Assembly (NCBI GenBank): GCA_963833675.1
Contig: CAWHYW010000040.1
Span: forward strand, 43,022-107,021
Reading direction: 5' to 3'
Length of the DNA stretch: 64,000 nucleotides
Source: DASQDN01 sp963833675
GTDB lineage: Bacteria; Acidobacteriota; Terriglobia; Bryobacterales; Bryobacteraceae
A program made the position numbers and the translations under genes. Of the stretch, positions 18,053 through 27,952 are shown in pieces (positions within the stretch are counted from its first letter, which is position 1; each line of letters opens with the position of its first letter). The notes below the pieces were generated by a model. That model had not been told where the DNA came from and searched no databases. It worked only from the letters and a program-made list of their open reading frames with translations.

Positions 18053-19744
18053 ATGCGCGTATTTATTCTCACAGTGCTCGCGGCAGGCGCCGCATTCGCC
18101 CAAACACCGGTGGCCAATGATCTCGTCACGTCGAAGCATACGCCGACGGCCGACGCGCCGGTATTTGGCACTTCTACGTACTTCAAGAAAGTCTGGAATC
18201 AGACCGTTCCGAAGATCGAGCTGAAGGGGCCATTGCGCCTGTCCGATTTCGTCCGGGATGGCAAGTTCGAACTATCCATGCGGGACTTCCTTGATTTAGT
18301 CCTTGCGAACAACACAGAGATTCAGATCCAGCGATTGTCCGTCGAACAGCCTCGGAACGCGATTCTGAGGGGGTACGCGCCATTCGATCCGTTGCTTCGG
18401 ACTGCGTTCACCACGACTCGCCGGGAAACGCCCGCCAACGATGCTCTTGCAGGCGCCAACGTGTTGAACCAGCTCACGCAACCATTCACGTTCGGCTGGC
18501 AGCAGATGCTGCCGGCCGGCACGACCTATAACGTTGACTTCAACACGACCAAGGCATCCACGAACAGCGCCCTTTCGTTTTTCAACCCCGCAATCAACTC
18601 GGGGTTCAACGTCGGCCTCACACAGCCCCTGCTTCGAAATCGGGGATCGTATGTCAACAAGCTCCCCGTAACTATCGCGCGTAGCCGGTTGCGACAAAGC
18701 GAGTACACGATTCAGGACCAGATCCTGCGCCTGGTTGCCAACGCCGAGGGCGCTTACTGGGATGTGATTTCGGCTCGCGAGAATCTTCGTGTCCAGGAAC
18801 AGGCGCTAGCCCTGTTCGACCAATCTTTGAAGCGCGCACAGCGAGAGTTGGAACTCGGAGCTATTTCGCAGCTCGAAATTTATCAACCGCAGGCCCAATA
18901 CGCGAATGCCGAAATTCTCGTTAGCCAGGCGCGGTTTCGTCTACAGCAGACCGAAGATGCTCTTCGCCGGCAGATCGGCGCCGATCTCGATCCGAATCTC
19001 CGAGATACAGCGATTGTGTTAACAGAAGATGTGGCCGCCCCGGTACAAACCGCTTACGAAAAAGAAAGCGTCGTCGAAAAGTCTCTACGCATACGGCCTG
19101 ATCTCCGGGCGGCTCGCCAGAACATGGATATTGCCGACCTCAACATCCAATCGACCGCAAACTTTCTGCGTCCCGATCTGCGTTTGACTGCGCAATATGG
19201 TTCGTCGGGTCGCGGTGGTGTGTTCTACAACCGGCAGAACGTGTTTGACCAGAACGGTATCGGCAACACGATTGTAAATGTCATTCCCGGCGGGCTTGGC
19301 GACTCTTTGAACCAGCTCTTCGGATTCGGCTACCCTGCTTACGGTTTCGGCCTTGCTCTTAGTCTTCCCATCCGCGATCGCCGAGCGTCGGCTGACTATG
19401 CGGATGCCGTGGTCAGCAAACGCCTGGAACTCCTGCGACTCCGGAATGTGGAACAGAACGCGCGTCTGGAAGTGCTCAATGCGATCACGCAGGTTGAGAA
19501 CAGCAAGGCGAGTGTCGAACTCGCCAAGATCGCTCTCGATCTCGCACAGAAGCGCGTCGATGCCGACCAGAAGAGATATGACCTCGGCACCATCACATTG
19601 TTCTTCCTCCTCGACTCACAGACACAGTTGACGCAGGCGCAATCGACACTGGTAACCCAGACAGTCCAGCATCGCCGCAATCTTACGAATCTACTTCGCT
19701 CGACGGGAGATCTGCTGACCGAACGGGGAATTGCGATTCAGTAA
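18053..19744 (+). CDS. TolC-family outer membrane efflux protein
   Basis: 563 residues. Starts at ATG 18053, seven bases after the permease stop, with AAGAGGA just upstream; signal peptide MRVFILTVLAAGAAFA then QTP. Two long helical OEP repeats are seen (about residues 85-300 and 345-545) with features such as NAEGAYWDVISARENLRVQEQ, LGAISQLEIYQPQAQYA and DQKRYDLGTITLFFLLDSQ. It should form the outer membrane channel for the exporter whose adaptors and permease lie directly upstream. The first 70 residues before the repeats are an extra N-terminal segment. Confidence 0.92.
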   Translation: MRVFILTVLAAGAAFAQTPVANDLVTSKHTPTADAPVFGTSTYFKKVWNQTVPKIELKGPLRLSDFVRDGKFELSMRDFLDLVLANNTEIQIQRLSVEQPRNAILRGYAPFDPLLRTAFTTTRRETPANDALAGANVLNQLTQPFTFGWQQMLPAGTTYNVDFNTTKASTNSALSFFNPAINSGFNVGLTQPLLRNRGSYVNKLPVTIARSRLRQSEYTIQDQILRLVANAEGAYWDVISARENLRVQEQALALFDQSLKRAQRELELGAISQLEIYQPQAQYANAEILVSQARFRLQQTEDALRRQIGADLDPNLRDTAIVLTEDVAAPVQTAYEKESVVEKSLRIRPDLRAARQNMDIADLNIQSTANFLRPDLRLTAQYGSSGRGGVFYNRQNVFDQNGIGNTIVNVIPGGLGDSLNQLFGFGYPAYGFGLALSLPIRDRRASADYADAVVSKRLELLRLRNVEQNARLEVLNAITQVENSKASVELAKIALDLAQKRVDADQKRYDLGTITLFFLLDSQTQLTQAQSTLVTQTVQHRRNLTNLLRSTGDLLTERGIAIQ

Positions 19745-19770
19745 ATAGCTAGCCCATAAACTAGTAATTC

Positions 19771-21675
19771 ATGGGCCGCATCCGCATTCTCTCCGATCAC
19801 GTTGCGAATAAAATTGCAGCTGGAGAGGTGGTGGAGCGGCCCGCTTCCGTCCTAAAAGAGCTGCTCGAGAATTCTCTCGATGCCGGGGCCAGGGATATTC
19901 GTGTTGATGTCGAAAACGGCGGCCGTAGGCTCATACGCATTACCGATGATGGATGCGGCATGCTGCGCGATGACGCCCTGCTGGCCTTCGAGCGCCACGC
20001 CACAAGTAAACTCCGTGATGCGGACGACCTGTTGGCAATTTCAACGCTCGGATTTCGTGGGGAGGCGCTGCCCTCTATCGCGGCTGTTTCCAGACTCCTG
20101 CTCGAGACCCGCGCGGCCGAGGAAACAACCGGAACGTCGGTGGAAGTCGCCGGCGGCAAGATCTTCCGCTGTGACGAATCGGCGCTGCCCAAAGGGACCG
20201 TTATCACCGTTCGGGATCTTTTTTTTAATGTCCCTGCGCGCCGCAAATTCCTTCGCACCGAACAGACCGAACTTGCTCACATCGCATCGCTCGTCACGCA
20301 TTACAGTCTTGCGCATTCCGATAAGAGTTTCGAATTGCGCCACGGCGCGCAATCGCTACTGACTGTCACACCCGTTTCGAATCTTCGTGACCGTGTATAT
20401 CAGGTGTTTGGCGGACAGACGCTTGAACATCTGGTTGATCTTGGGTATAACGAGCGAGTCCTAACGTTAGGCGCAGGCGGGGAGGACGATGATTCGGGTG
20501 ACCGCGTGTTTGCGATTCGAGGATTTGTTTCGCGCCCACAGATTCAGAAACTCAACCGTAACTCGATCTTTCTTTTTGCCAACGGCCGGCTCATTCGTGA
20601 CAAGCTGCTGATGCACTCGCTTTCGGCGGCGTATCACAATTTAATGCCGCCAGCATGCCATCCGTTCGCGCTCCTATTCCTCGATTGCGATGCCGAAGAG
20701 GTCGACGTCAACGTTCATCCCTCTAAAACGGAAGTGCGCTTCCGTCATGGATCGTTCGTCCACGACTTCGTGCGCGACACAATCCGAAACGTGCTTATGG
20801 CGAGCCGACCTGCTTCTGCTATCCCGCTGCCGGTTATGCCACAGCCTGCCGCGGAGTTGCCATACTCGGAATTTACCGACAGAATCGAAGCAGAACGTTT
20901 TGAGGCTGTGCCGTCGGCGGTCGTCCCCGTCATAAGAGAGGCCGATGCTGCGGACCTGCCCGTATTCACGCGACCATCGCCGGCTCCGCTCTCACCCTCC
21001 TCTCCATCTCCGACCCGAACCTCACGCGGCCTGATCATTCCAGATACGCATGGACCCATGCATCTCGACGGCGAGCCGCTTCAATCGATGCACTCGCTCA
21101 CCGACCTGCGGCCGCTTGGGCAAATCCACAATAGCTTCATCATCGCGGCTGGTAAAGATGGATTGTGGATCATCGATCAGCACGTAGCGCACGAGCGTAT
21201 CCTCTTCGAGAAGGTGCTGAAGCAGAGACAAAGCGGTTCGGTTGAGCAGCAGCATTTGTTAATGCCTGTGGTGTTGGAATTGACGGCTTCTCAGCAGCTA
21301 CAGTATGCGCGAATCGCTGAGGAGCTCAATGCGACCGGCTTCGAGACGGAGCCATTCGGGGTTCGTACAATCGCCGTCAAGGCTGCTCCGGCCGGTGTCG
21401 GACCTGCAGAGATCGAGAAGATCCTTTTTGAAATCCTGGAAATCTCGGAGTCGGAATTGCGCGGCTTATCGCTCGATGATATTCAGCGCAATATTGCCGC
21501 TTCTATCGCGTGTCGGGCAGCAATCAAGGTGAATATGAAACTCGATCAGACGAAGATGGAGTGGTTGCTGGCGGCTTTGTCTGCAACCGATTATCCAATG
21601 AGTTGTCCGCATGGTCGGCCGATCGCACTGCGCTATTCGACCCGCGACATTCTGAAAGGTTTTCACCGGATTTAA
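19771..21675 (+). CDS. mutL: DNA mismatch repair protein MutL (endonuclease type)
   Basis: 634 residues. MutL couples mismatch recognition by MutS to strand removal. The GHKL ATPase motifs are complete: ELLENSLDAGA, DDGCGM, ATSKL and LGFRGEALPSIAAV. The middle is a proline/serine-rich linker (about 345-430). The C-terminal domain carries the endonuclease motif DQHVAHE at 469-475 (usually DQHAAHE), ACRAAIK and CPHGRP, so nicking activity is expected, as in bacteria lacking MutH. ATG at 19771 matches the family start. It converges on guaA with stop codons almost touching. Confidence 0.96.
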   Translation: MGRIRILSDHVANKIAAGEVVERPASVLKELLENSLDAGARDIRVDVENGGRRLIRITDDGCGMLRDDALLAFERHATSKLRDADDLLAISTLGFRGEALPSIAAVSRLLLETRAAEETTGTSVEVAGGKIFRCDESALPKGTVITVRDLFFNVPARRKFLRTEQTELAHIASLVTHYSLAHSDKSFELRHGAQSLLTVTPVSNLRDRVYQVFGGQTLEHLVDLGYNERVLTLGAGGEDDDSGDRVFAIRGFVSRPQIQKLNRNSIFLFANGRLIRDKLLMHSLSAAYHNLMPPACHPFALLFLDCDAEEVDVNVHPSKTEVRFRHGSFVHDFVRDTIRNVLMASRPASAIPLPVMPQPAAELPYSEFTDRIEAERFEAVPSAVVPVIREADAADLPVFTRPSPAPLSPSSPSPTRTSRGLIIPDTHGPMHLDGEPLQSMHSLTDLRPLGQIHNSFIIAAGKDGLWIIDQHVAHERILFEKVLKQRQSGSVEQQHLLMPVVLELTASQQLQYARIAEELNATGFETEPFGVRTIAVKAAPAGVGPAEIEKILFEILEISESELRGLSLDDIQRNIAASIACRAAIKVNMKLDQTKMEWLLAALSATDYPMSCPHGRPIALRYSTRDILKGFHRI

Positions 21676-21677
21676 AA

Positions 21678-23435
21678 TTACTCCCATTCGATTGTGCCGG
21701 GAGGCTTGTGGGTCAAGTCGTAGAAGACACCAGCGATCCCGGGCACCTTCAGGATTTCCCCAGTCATGCGGCTGAGAAGGTCCCTCTCCATCTCGACTGA
21801 CTGAGCCGTCATTCCATCGACGGAATCGATTGGCCTTAAGACAACCGAATCTGGCGCATTTTCGGTACCGAACGGCATGAGGATCACTGGGAATTGCCAG
21901 ACTTTACATTCGAAGCCGGATTCCTCCGAGAGGTGTCGCACCACTGCATCGGCCTTGCGGAGCCGTTCGAGGCGCTCAGTCGTAAGCGCCGCCGGACGCA
22001 CTCGCATTTCGTTTACCGGCGCCACGGTTCGAACTTCCAAAACCACACGATTGATGTCGGAATACCGATTGATCAATTCTGACGCGTCTTGGAGACCGCC
22101 TTCAATAGACAATACTGCGCGGTAACTGCGCGAATCGCCTTGTACTCCCACCGATTTAACCGGGATCATCCAACCGTTATCCAATGAGACCGGAGCGGCT
22201 GAGTCCCGCGAACACAGACATCGAATCGCAAGACCTGGGCCAGGAAAGGGGTGGCGGTCGAGAAACTCGTCCGGGACACCGAGTTCCCGGCCGATTTCTC
22301 GGACCTCGTCTTTGTAGAAATACGTAAGCGGCTCGACGATGCGCCGTTCATCAATAAGCCGCTGGATTCCGGCAACACGATTGTGGTGTGTCTTGATGAG
22401 GTCGGCCTTAGCGGACCCTCCGGATTCGATCGTGTCCGGATAGATCGTTCCCTGGCCTAAAATCCAGGCTCCCTCCAGAAAGTGGCCGGTCCGCAGAATA
22501 CGATCCTGCACAGCGACGAACTGTTCGCCGATAATGTGCCGTTTTTCCTCGGGGTCGATTATGCCATCAAGATTTCCAAGAAACTGGTCGCCCGCTTCCT
22601 CCACCATAAAATTTTCCGTACCGAGAGTCTTAAAGAGATTTCTCACGTATGCGGTTTCGCCTTCGCGCATCAATCCGGTATCGACGTAAAAACCGCTCAC
22701 GCGATCGCTGCCCAGCGCTCGAAGGCAAAGTGTGAATGCGACTGTCGAGTCGACACCGCCGCTGACAAAGAAAAATACGTTTCGTTCCCCCACGATCTCG
22801 CGTATCCGTTGCTCAACCAGAGGCACTCGATGCCGCGGGTCCCAATCGGGCTTGCACTGGCAGATGTCGAATAGAAAATTGGTCAGGATCTGCCGTCCCT
22901 TGTGGGTGTGGACGACCTCAGGGTGAAATTGAACCCCATACAGTCGGCGAGCGTCATCGGCGACGGCGGCGATGGAACAGGTGTCGGTACGACCCAAGAC
23001 GCGAAAACCGCCCGGAACCTGCTCGACGGTATCGCGATGGCTCATCCAAATCTGCTGTCGTCCACCGGCATCACGAAACAGGACGGAATCCGTGTCTAAT
23101 CGGAACTCTGCCTTGCCGTATTCTCCTTTAGCTCCCCTCCGAACCTTGCCGCCGAGCAGCTGCGCCATGAGCTGCTGACCGTAACAAATGCCAAGTACCG
23201 CTGTTCCGGACGCAAAGATCTTGGGATCGACCGTGGGACTGCCCGCTTCATAAACGCTGGCAGGGCCGCCGGAAATAATGATTCCTCGGCGGCCCTTTAA
23301 TTCGGAAGCAGGCGTTTCGCTTGGCAGAACGTCGGCGTAGACACCCAATTCGCGCACTTTTCTGGCAATCAGATGGGTGTATTGGCCGCCCGTGTCGAGG
23401 ACGGCCACTTGCGGGTGCGGGATATAGTCGGTCAC
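21678..23435 (-). CDS. guaA: GMP synthase (glutamine-hydrolysing)
   Basis: 585 residues, longer than the ~520 of many species. Converts XMP to GMP with ATP and glutamine. The glutamine amidotransferase domain has cysteine 84 in GICYGQQ and the His171/Glu173 pair in QFHPEV. The ATP pyrophosphatase P-loop is SGGVDS (225-230), followed by GQGTIYPD and HPFPGPGLAIR. The C-terminal dimerisation domain ends in the expected basic/aromatic PPGTIEWE. The start is GTG at 23435. It is 25 bases downstream of the S41 protease gene on the same strand. Confidence 0.96.
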   Translation of the reverse strand: MTDYIPHPQVAVLDTGGQYTHLIARKVRELGVYADVLPSETPASELKGRRGIIISGGPASVYEAGSPTVDPKIFASGTAVLGICYGQQLMAQLLGGKVRRGAKGEYGKAEFRLDTDSVLFRDAGGRQQIWMSHRDTVEQVPGGFRVLGRTDTCSIAAVADDARRLYGVQFHPEVVHTHKGRQILTNFLFDICQCKPDWDPRHRVPLVEQRIREIVGERNVFFFVSGGVDSTVAFTLCLRALGSDRVSGFYVDTGLMREGETAYVRNLFKTLGTENFMVEEAGDQFLGNLDGIIDPEEKRHIIGEQFVAVQDRILRTGHFLEGAWILGQGTIYPDTIESGGSAKADLIKTHHNRVAGIQRLIDERRIVEPLTYFYKDEVREIGRELGVPDEFLDRHPFPGPGLAIRCLCSRDSAAPVSLDNGWMIPVKSVGVQGDSRSYRAVLSIEGGLQDASELINRYSDINRVVLEVRTVAPVNEMRVRPAALTTERLERLRKADAVVRHLSEESGFECKVWQFPVILMPFGTENAPDSVVLRPIDSVDGMTAQSVEMERDLLSRMTGEILKVPGIAGVFYDLTHKPPGTIEWE

Positions 23436-23460
23436 CGGTACTTCTAGTGTACCGAGCGGG

Positions 23461-25086
23461 TTAACGTCGGGTCGTCCGCTGTTGCTGCATGCGCTGGACG
23501 ATCATCTTCCTGGCGTTTTCCTGCAGAGATTTCGCCTTGTCCAGCGAGTCAACCGCCTTTAATACAACCGGATCGGTTTCGACACCCAGCTTCCGCGATT
23601 CTTCCACGCCAAACGCCGTGATATACATTTCACGCCGGAGTTGCTGTTTCAGCCACTCATGGTTTTCGGCGAATTCGGCCTCCGTGAAAGGTACTCCTTC
23701 CTTCAGGAGAAATGCATGGAAGTCGTTCATAACGGCCTGATCCGGCTCCCAGCCTTTGGGCAGCTTGGCTTCTTTCCCACCGAAAAATTTAGCAGTGAAG
23801 GAAAAGAAGGCAAATTTACGGAGAACCTCGGTCTGGAATTTGTTGTACTTGGGAGGCAGAAATTTCTCGTCGGGAGTGATTCCGCCACCGCCGTAGACAG
23901 TGCGACCGCTGTCGGTCATTTTGACATCCTGCGGGTTCTTCGTATCGGGCTCTTTACGGTTGTAGTAATAGTTGTAGAACGAAGTATGTGAGTAATCGCG
24001 CTGAATCAAGCGGCCACTCGGCGTGTAAAAGTGCATCGTCGTGAGCGCTAACCCGGTATTCTCGGCGAGCGGGTAGACGGTCTGCACCAGTCCCTTACCA
24101 AAGGTGTTGTCTCCGAGGATGAACGCGCGATCGTGATCCTGCAGGGCGCCGGCGACAATTTCTGCGGCTGAGGCGGAATATCGATTCACCAGTACGACGA
24201 TCGGATAATCGTAACCGTTGTTCCCGTGGCGAGCGATAAATGGCTTTTCCGGCGAGGATCGGCCTCGATGGGAGACAATCGTTTGGCCTTTTTGGAGGAA
24301 GCGATCGGCGACGGCTACTCCTTCATTTAGGAGGCCGCCCGGATTCTCACGAAGATCCAGGATTAAAGCTTTGACGTTCTGCTCGCCGAGACGGCGGAAA
24401 TTCTCTTCCACTTCTCGACTGGTGTTCTCGTTGAAAGACTGTATATCGAGGTACATCACACCGGGCTTGAGCCAGAACGCGTCCTCGACGCTCTTTCTCG
24501 GAATTTCGTCGCGAATAATATTGAAAATGATAGGTTTATCCGCGCCCTCGCGCGCAATTACCACCTGGACCGGAGTCCCGCGCTGACCTTTCAGCAGATC
24601 GGCTACCTCGGTCGTGGTCATATTGTCGGTGCGCTTATCGTTGACTTCGAGGATGACGTCGCCTGGTCGGATTCCAGCCTTATACGCCGGCGATCCTGCA
24701 AAAGGGGCAATTACAATCGTCTTGCCGGCCCGGGGCGCGACCGTCATGCCGACACCATAATAATGACCCTTTTGATCTTCCCGGAGAAGCTGGAAGTCCT
24801 TGGGATCGAAGAAGCTGGTGTGCGGGTCTAGCGTTCGGGTCATTCCCGGAATTGCGCCTTTGTAAATGGTTTTATCCGGAGAGACCTTGTCCGCGAAGTT
24901 ATCTTCAACGACACTAAGAACCTTGGTGAAGGCTCTAAGGCTTTGTTTTATATCGTCTTCCGATGTTGCTGCAGAGGCGCCCATGATCGACGGGCCATAC
25001 ATGCCTCCCAGCATGGAACAAACAAAGATAATTGCAGGGGCAACAAAGAACGAACGACGGCGAGCGGCCAAGCGGGAACCTCCCAA
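23461..25086 (-). CDS. S41 C-terminal processing peptidase (CtpA/Prc-like)
   Basis: 541 residues. Exported serine protease of the tail-specific type. An N-terminal signal/anchor helix (FFVAPAIIFVCSMLGG) precedes a helical domain, a PDZ domain (about 105-190, with YYGVGMTV and AGIRPGDVILEVN) and the catalytic core: serine 306 in YSASAAEI and lysine 331 in DNTFGKGLVQ. After the core a C-terminal helical domain of about 140 residues ends in an Arg/Gln-rich tail. It probably trims or degrades periplasmic proteins. Between it and the MerR-type gene upstream lie 100 bases with no gene. Confidence 0.93.
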   Translation of the reverse strand: MGGSRLAARRRSFFVAPAIIFVCSMLGGMYGPSIMGASAATSEDDIKQSLRAFTKVLSVVEDNFADKVSPDKTIYKGAIPGMTRTLDPHTSFFDPKDFQLLREDQKGHYYGVGMTVAPRAGKTIVIAPFAGSPAYKAGIRPGDVILEVNDKRTDNMTTTEVADLLKGQRGTPVQVVIAREGADKPIIFNIIRDEIPRKSVEDAFWLKPGVMYLDIQSFNENTSREVEENFRRLGEQNVKALILDLRENPGGLLNEGVAVADRFLQKGQTIVSHRGRSSPEKPFIARHGNNGYDYPIVVLVNRYSASAAEIVAGALQDHDRAFILGDNTFGKGLVQTVYPLAENTGLALTTMHFYTPSGRLIQRDYSHTSFYNYYYNRKEPDTKNPQDVKMTDSGRTVYGGGGITPDEKFLPPKYNKFQTEVLRKFAFFSFTAKFFGGKEAKLPKGWEPDQAVMNDFHAFLLKEGVPFTEAEFAENHEWLKQQLRREMYITAFGVEESRKLGVETDPVVLKAVDSLDKAKSLQENARKMIVQRMQQQRTTRR

Positions 25087-25186
25087 CTCCAGTATAAACG
25101 CAAAACTAAAAGCGGCAGACAGACGCGAGGCGCCCGTCAGAAGATTGGACGAAAGTATTAATGCTTTCGGTGCTTAAAATTAGACC

Positions 25187-25693
25187 TTAGATGGCGCGCG
25201 CCCGACGAGTCGCCGCTCCGGTTTCCTGTTTCGCCGGCTTGCGAATCGGCACGCCTCCGTTCAGGCGGCGAACCTGGTCGCTGACACAAACCAGAAACAT
25301 CGGCTGACGAGCGTTCTTCAGGATGTCGACGATGCGATCGGAGTTGTCTTCAAGGTAGATCGACTTGCCGTCTGTCACGAGGTGAAGATCGTGTTCGCCC
25401 GAGAGGACCTCGCTGAGCCGCTTTCCCATTTCGCGCTGCAGGAATCGCAGTACGCGGCGGATTTTCTGAAGGGAAAATCCCTTGCGCCGAAGTTCCGCAA
25501 TTACGGTAACTTCAATCACTTCCTCGGGAGCGTAAACCCTCTTATGGCCTTCGTGGCGCGGTGATACCACCTTCCGCTCGTCCCACCATTGGAGTTGTCT
25601 CAGGCTAACTCCAGCAATGCGCGCGACATCGCTGCTGGTGTAGTTCTTATCAGGGGAGGAACCTTCAGGACGGGTCTTTTTTGTTTTGAACAT
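25187..25693 (-). CDS. MerR-family transcriptional regulator
   Basis: 168 residues. The winged helix domain is at residues about 19-86: YTSSDVARIAGVSLRQLQWW (HTH), a wing with RVYAPEEVIE, then RRKGFSLQKIRRVLRFLQ. The C-terminal part shows no cysteine pattern of metal sensors (one Cys in MFLVCVSDQVRR), so the inducer is unknown. Both ends are basic. Region 25694-25865 upstream holds no gene and should contain its promoter. Nearby genes on the same strand are bshA upstream and the S41 protease downstream; whether it controls either is not shown. Confidence 0.85.
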   Translation of the reverse strand: MFKTKKTRPEGSSPDKNYTSSDVARIAGVSLRQLQWWDERKVVSPRHEGHKRVYAPEEVIEVTVIAELRRKGFSLQKIRRVLRFLQREMGKRLSEVLSGEHDLHLVTDGKSIYLEDNSDRIVDILKNARQPMFLVCVSDQVRRLNGGVPIRKPAKQETGAATRRARAI

Positions 25694-25865
25694 GGAAGGC
25701 GGTTTCCGTTCGTTTCTGTTTGGACCTAACCGATTGTAGCCCGTCCGTCGGCAGAGTCAATAGGCTTTAGTCGGAGAAGGTGACTGTAACGTGATCCGGA
25801 CCTGGAATCAAGAAGATACGGACCGGAAACAGCAAAAAGTTATGAGTCTCACACGTCCATGCGAG

Positions 25866-26966
25866 TCAGGCAAGGACTTGACGGTAGTAGGCCTCGTACT
25901 GCGGGATCACACTCGAGGTTGCGAACCGGTTCATGGCTGATTGACGCGCAGCCTTCGCCATCCGCTCAAACAAGTTTTCGTCATTTAGCAGGCTTAGGAC
26001 ACGGTTGGCTTGTGCTTCTATGTCCCCGACGTTTTCCGCAAACCCGTCGAGGCCGTGCGTGATTAACTCTGGTACTCCGCCGGCGTTCGTCGCCACGGGA
26101 ACCACACCGCAAGCCATCGCTTCGAGCGCTGCCAGCCCGAACGCTTCGAGCTCGCTGGGCAGCAATAAGACGTGCGCCTTTGGTATCAGCCGTTCCACAT
26201 GATCCTGCTTGCCCAGAAAGGTCACATCCCGATCGACGCCGAGATCGCGAGCGAGCATTTCTGCGGGACCGCGTTCCGGTCCGTCGCCCGCCATTAAGAG
26301 GTGAACCGGCCCGTGCTTCCGCACCTCGGATAAAATCCGAATGCAATCGAGGACGCGCTTTACGGGACGGAAGTTGGAGATGTGAAGCAAGATCTTCTCC
26401 GTGCGAGGGCGCTCCGGATCCGGCTTGTACAAATCCACGTTGACGAAGTTGTGGATCACGCGGATTTCATTGCGAACTCCGAAAACGTCCGCTGTGCGTT
26501 TCTGCATGTAGTCACTAATCGTAGTGATTCCATCCGACTGTTCGATCGAAAACTTCGTGATGCGAAAGTAAGATCGATCGGCTCCCACCAGAGTGATATC
26601 GGTACCGTGCAGCGTGGTAACGAAAGGGAGTCTTCGCTTCCCATTCATCATTTGCTGCGCGAGTAGCGCGGAGATGGAATGCGGAATGGCGTAATGCACG
26701 TGCAGCAAGTCGAGCTCATACGTGTCTGCGACTTCCGCCATCCGCGAAGCAAGCGCCAGGCAATAAGGCGGGTAATAGAAGAGCGGATACTGCGAAACTT
26801 CGACTTCGTGATAATGAATGCGCGGAATGCCCGGGTCGAGACGGATCGGATTCGCGTACGAGATAAAGTGCACCTCGTGTCCGCGGTTCGCCAGTTCGAG
26901 ACCAAGCTCCGTGGCGACGATACCGCTACCGCCGTATGTCGGATAGCAAGTAATTCCGATCCTCAT
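25866..26966 (-). CDS. bshA: N-acetyl-alpha-D-glucosaminyl L-malate synthase (bacillithiol synthesis)
   Basis: 366 residues, GT-B glycosyltransferase of family GT4. BshA links N-acetylglucosamine from UDP-GlcNAc to L-malate, the first step of bacillithiol. Family-specific segments are seen: MRIGITCYPTYGGSGIVATE at the start, then HEVEVSQYPLFYYPPY, LLHVHYAIPHSISALLAQQ and the C-terminal nucleotide-binding stretch SELEAFGLAALEAMACGVVP with the EX7E pattern. The start overlaps the stop of the upstream glycosidase-like gene (ATGA), so translation is coupled. bshB and bshC are not in the window. Confidence 0.9.
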   Translation of the reverse strand: MRIGITCYPTYGGSGIVATELGLELANRGHEVHFISYANPIRLDPGIPRIHYHEVEVSQYPLFYYPPYCLALASRMAEVADTYELDLLHVHYAIPHSISALLAQQMMNGKRRLPFVTTLHGTDITLVGADRSYFRITKFSIEQSDGITTISDYMQKRTADVFGVRNEIRVIHNFVNVDLYKPDPERPRTEKILLHISNFRPVKRVLDCIRILSEVRKHGPVHLLMAGDGPERGPAEMLARDLGVDRDVTFLGKQDHVERLIPKAHVLLLPSELEAFGLAALEAMACGVVPVATNAGGVPELITHGLDGFAENVGDIEAQANRVLSLLNDENLFERMAKAARQSAMNRFATSSVIPQYEAYYRQVLA

Positions 26967-27952
26967 GGCATGAGCGTGATTTTAAGCGTAGCGTAACCGA
27001 TCCGGCCGTTCAGATTTTCCGCAGGCTCAGCTTTGTTGCCGGCTCCGAACCACACGTGGACCAGATCGCCTTCGACAATCACGGTGGGATCGCAAACCAC
27101 CTTGGAATCCCAATCATGCGTGCCGCTCAGGACCGGTTGATCTGTGACGCGTGACCAGTTCACGCCATCGAGTGAGCGCGCCAATCCGAGGCGTCGATAT
27201 TCCTTTCGATCGCGGCCTGTGTAGAGCATCCAGTACCAGCCGTGCTGCAACCAAACGGCAGGCTCGCCCAAGCCCAATTCGTCGAACGCGCCGGGCCCGC
27301 CGAGTTCGAGGATCGGACTATCTCGATACTTCGTCCACGTGATTCCGTCCAGCGAACGGGCAACTCCTAGCCGCTGCCTTCGCGCGCGGTCCTCACCCAG
27401 GTAATACATGTAGAGATCGCCGCGCCTGATCACATACGGATCGGCAACGCCGCGCTCATCCCAACTTCCGCTCGGCCCTAGATCCAGCACGGGCTCCGAT
27501 CTTTTGCTCCACTGTTGTCCGCCGATGGACGTGGCAAGACCGATGCGCGGACGCCGGCCGGCTTGATACCAGTAAAAGTAGCGATCACCCTCGTGCAAGG
27601 CAGCGCCATTCGCGGCAATGTAGTCTCCCTCCCACGTCCCTGCGCTCGGAGAGAGTATTTTAATACCGTGATTCCAAACGATACCGTCAGGCGATACCGC
27701 CATTCCGGTATGCCAGGTTTTTCCGTCGTATCCGGAATAGAGGTTTCGGAGCGTGCCATTGACGCTCACAACCGAAGGATTCAAGACGTCAATCCGGGCC
27801 CAATCCGAGCCGTAATCTATGACCGGAGTCGTCCGTACATTCCATTCCCACGCGATTTTGCCGGATGATCCTTGCAGCACCGGTAATGTGAAATCCGCAT
27901 AGCGCGAACAGCCGGTCAATGCGAGGCAACCCGCCACCAGGATCAACTTCAT
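26963..27952 (-). CDS. Glycosidase-like five-bladed propeller lipoprotein
   Basis: 329 residues. The N-terminus MKLILVAGCLALTGC carries a lipobox (LTGC), so the protein is probably a lipoprotein. The rest has the repeated blades of GH43/GH32/GH68-like five-bladed propellers: LNPSVVSVNGTLRNLYSGYD, GMAVSPDGIVWNHG, VADPYVIRRGDLYMYYLGED, LGVARSLDGITWTKY, LGLARSLDGVNWSRV and CDPTVIVEGDLVHVWFGA. An aspartate in the first blade and one in ADPY could act as in GH43, but the substrate cannot be told; many such proteins are phosphorylases of the GH130 type or binding proteins. ATGA overlaps join it to the sensor kinase upstream and to bshA downstream. Confidence 0.75.
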   Translation of the reverse strand: MKLILVAGCLALTGCSRYADFTLPVLQGSSGKIAWEWNVRTTPVIDYGSDWARIDVLNPSVVSVNGTLRNLYSGYDGKTWHTGMAVSPDGIVWNHGIKILSPSAGTWEGDYIAANGAALHEGDRYFYWYQAGRRPRIGLATSIGGQQWSKRSEPVLDLGPSGSWDERGVADPYVIRRGDLYMYYLGEDRARRQRLGVARSLDGITWTKYRDSPILELGGPGAFDELGLGEPAVWLQHGWYWMLYTGRDRKEYRRLGLARSLDGVNWSRVTDQPVLSGTHDWDSKVVCDPTVIVEGDLVHVWFGAGNKAEPAENLNGRIGYATLKITLMP

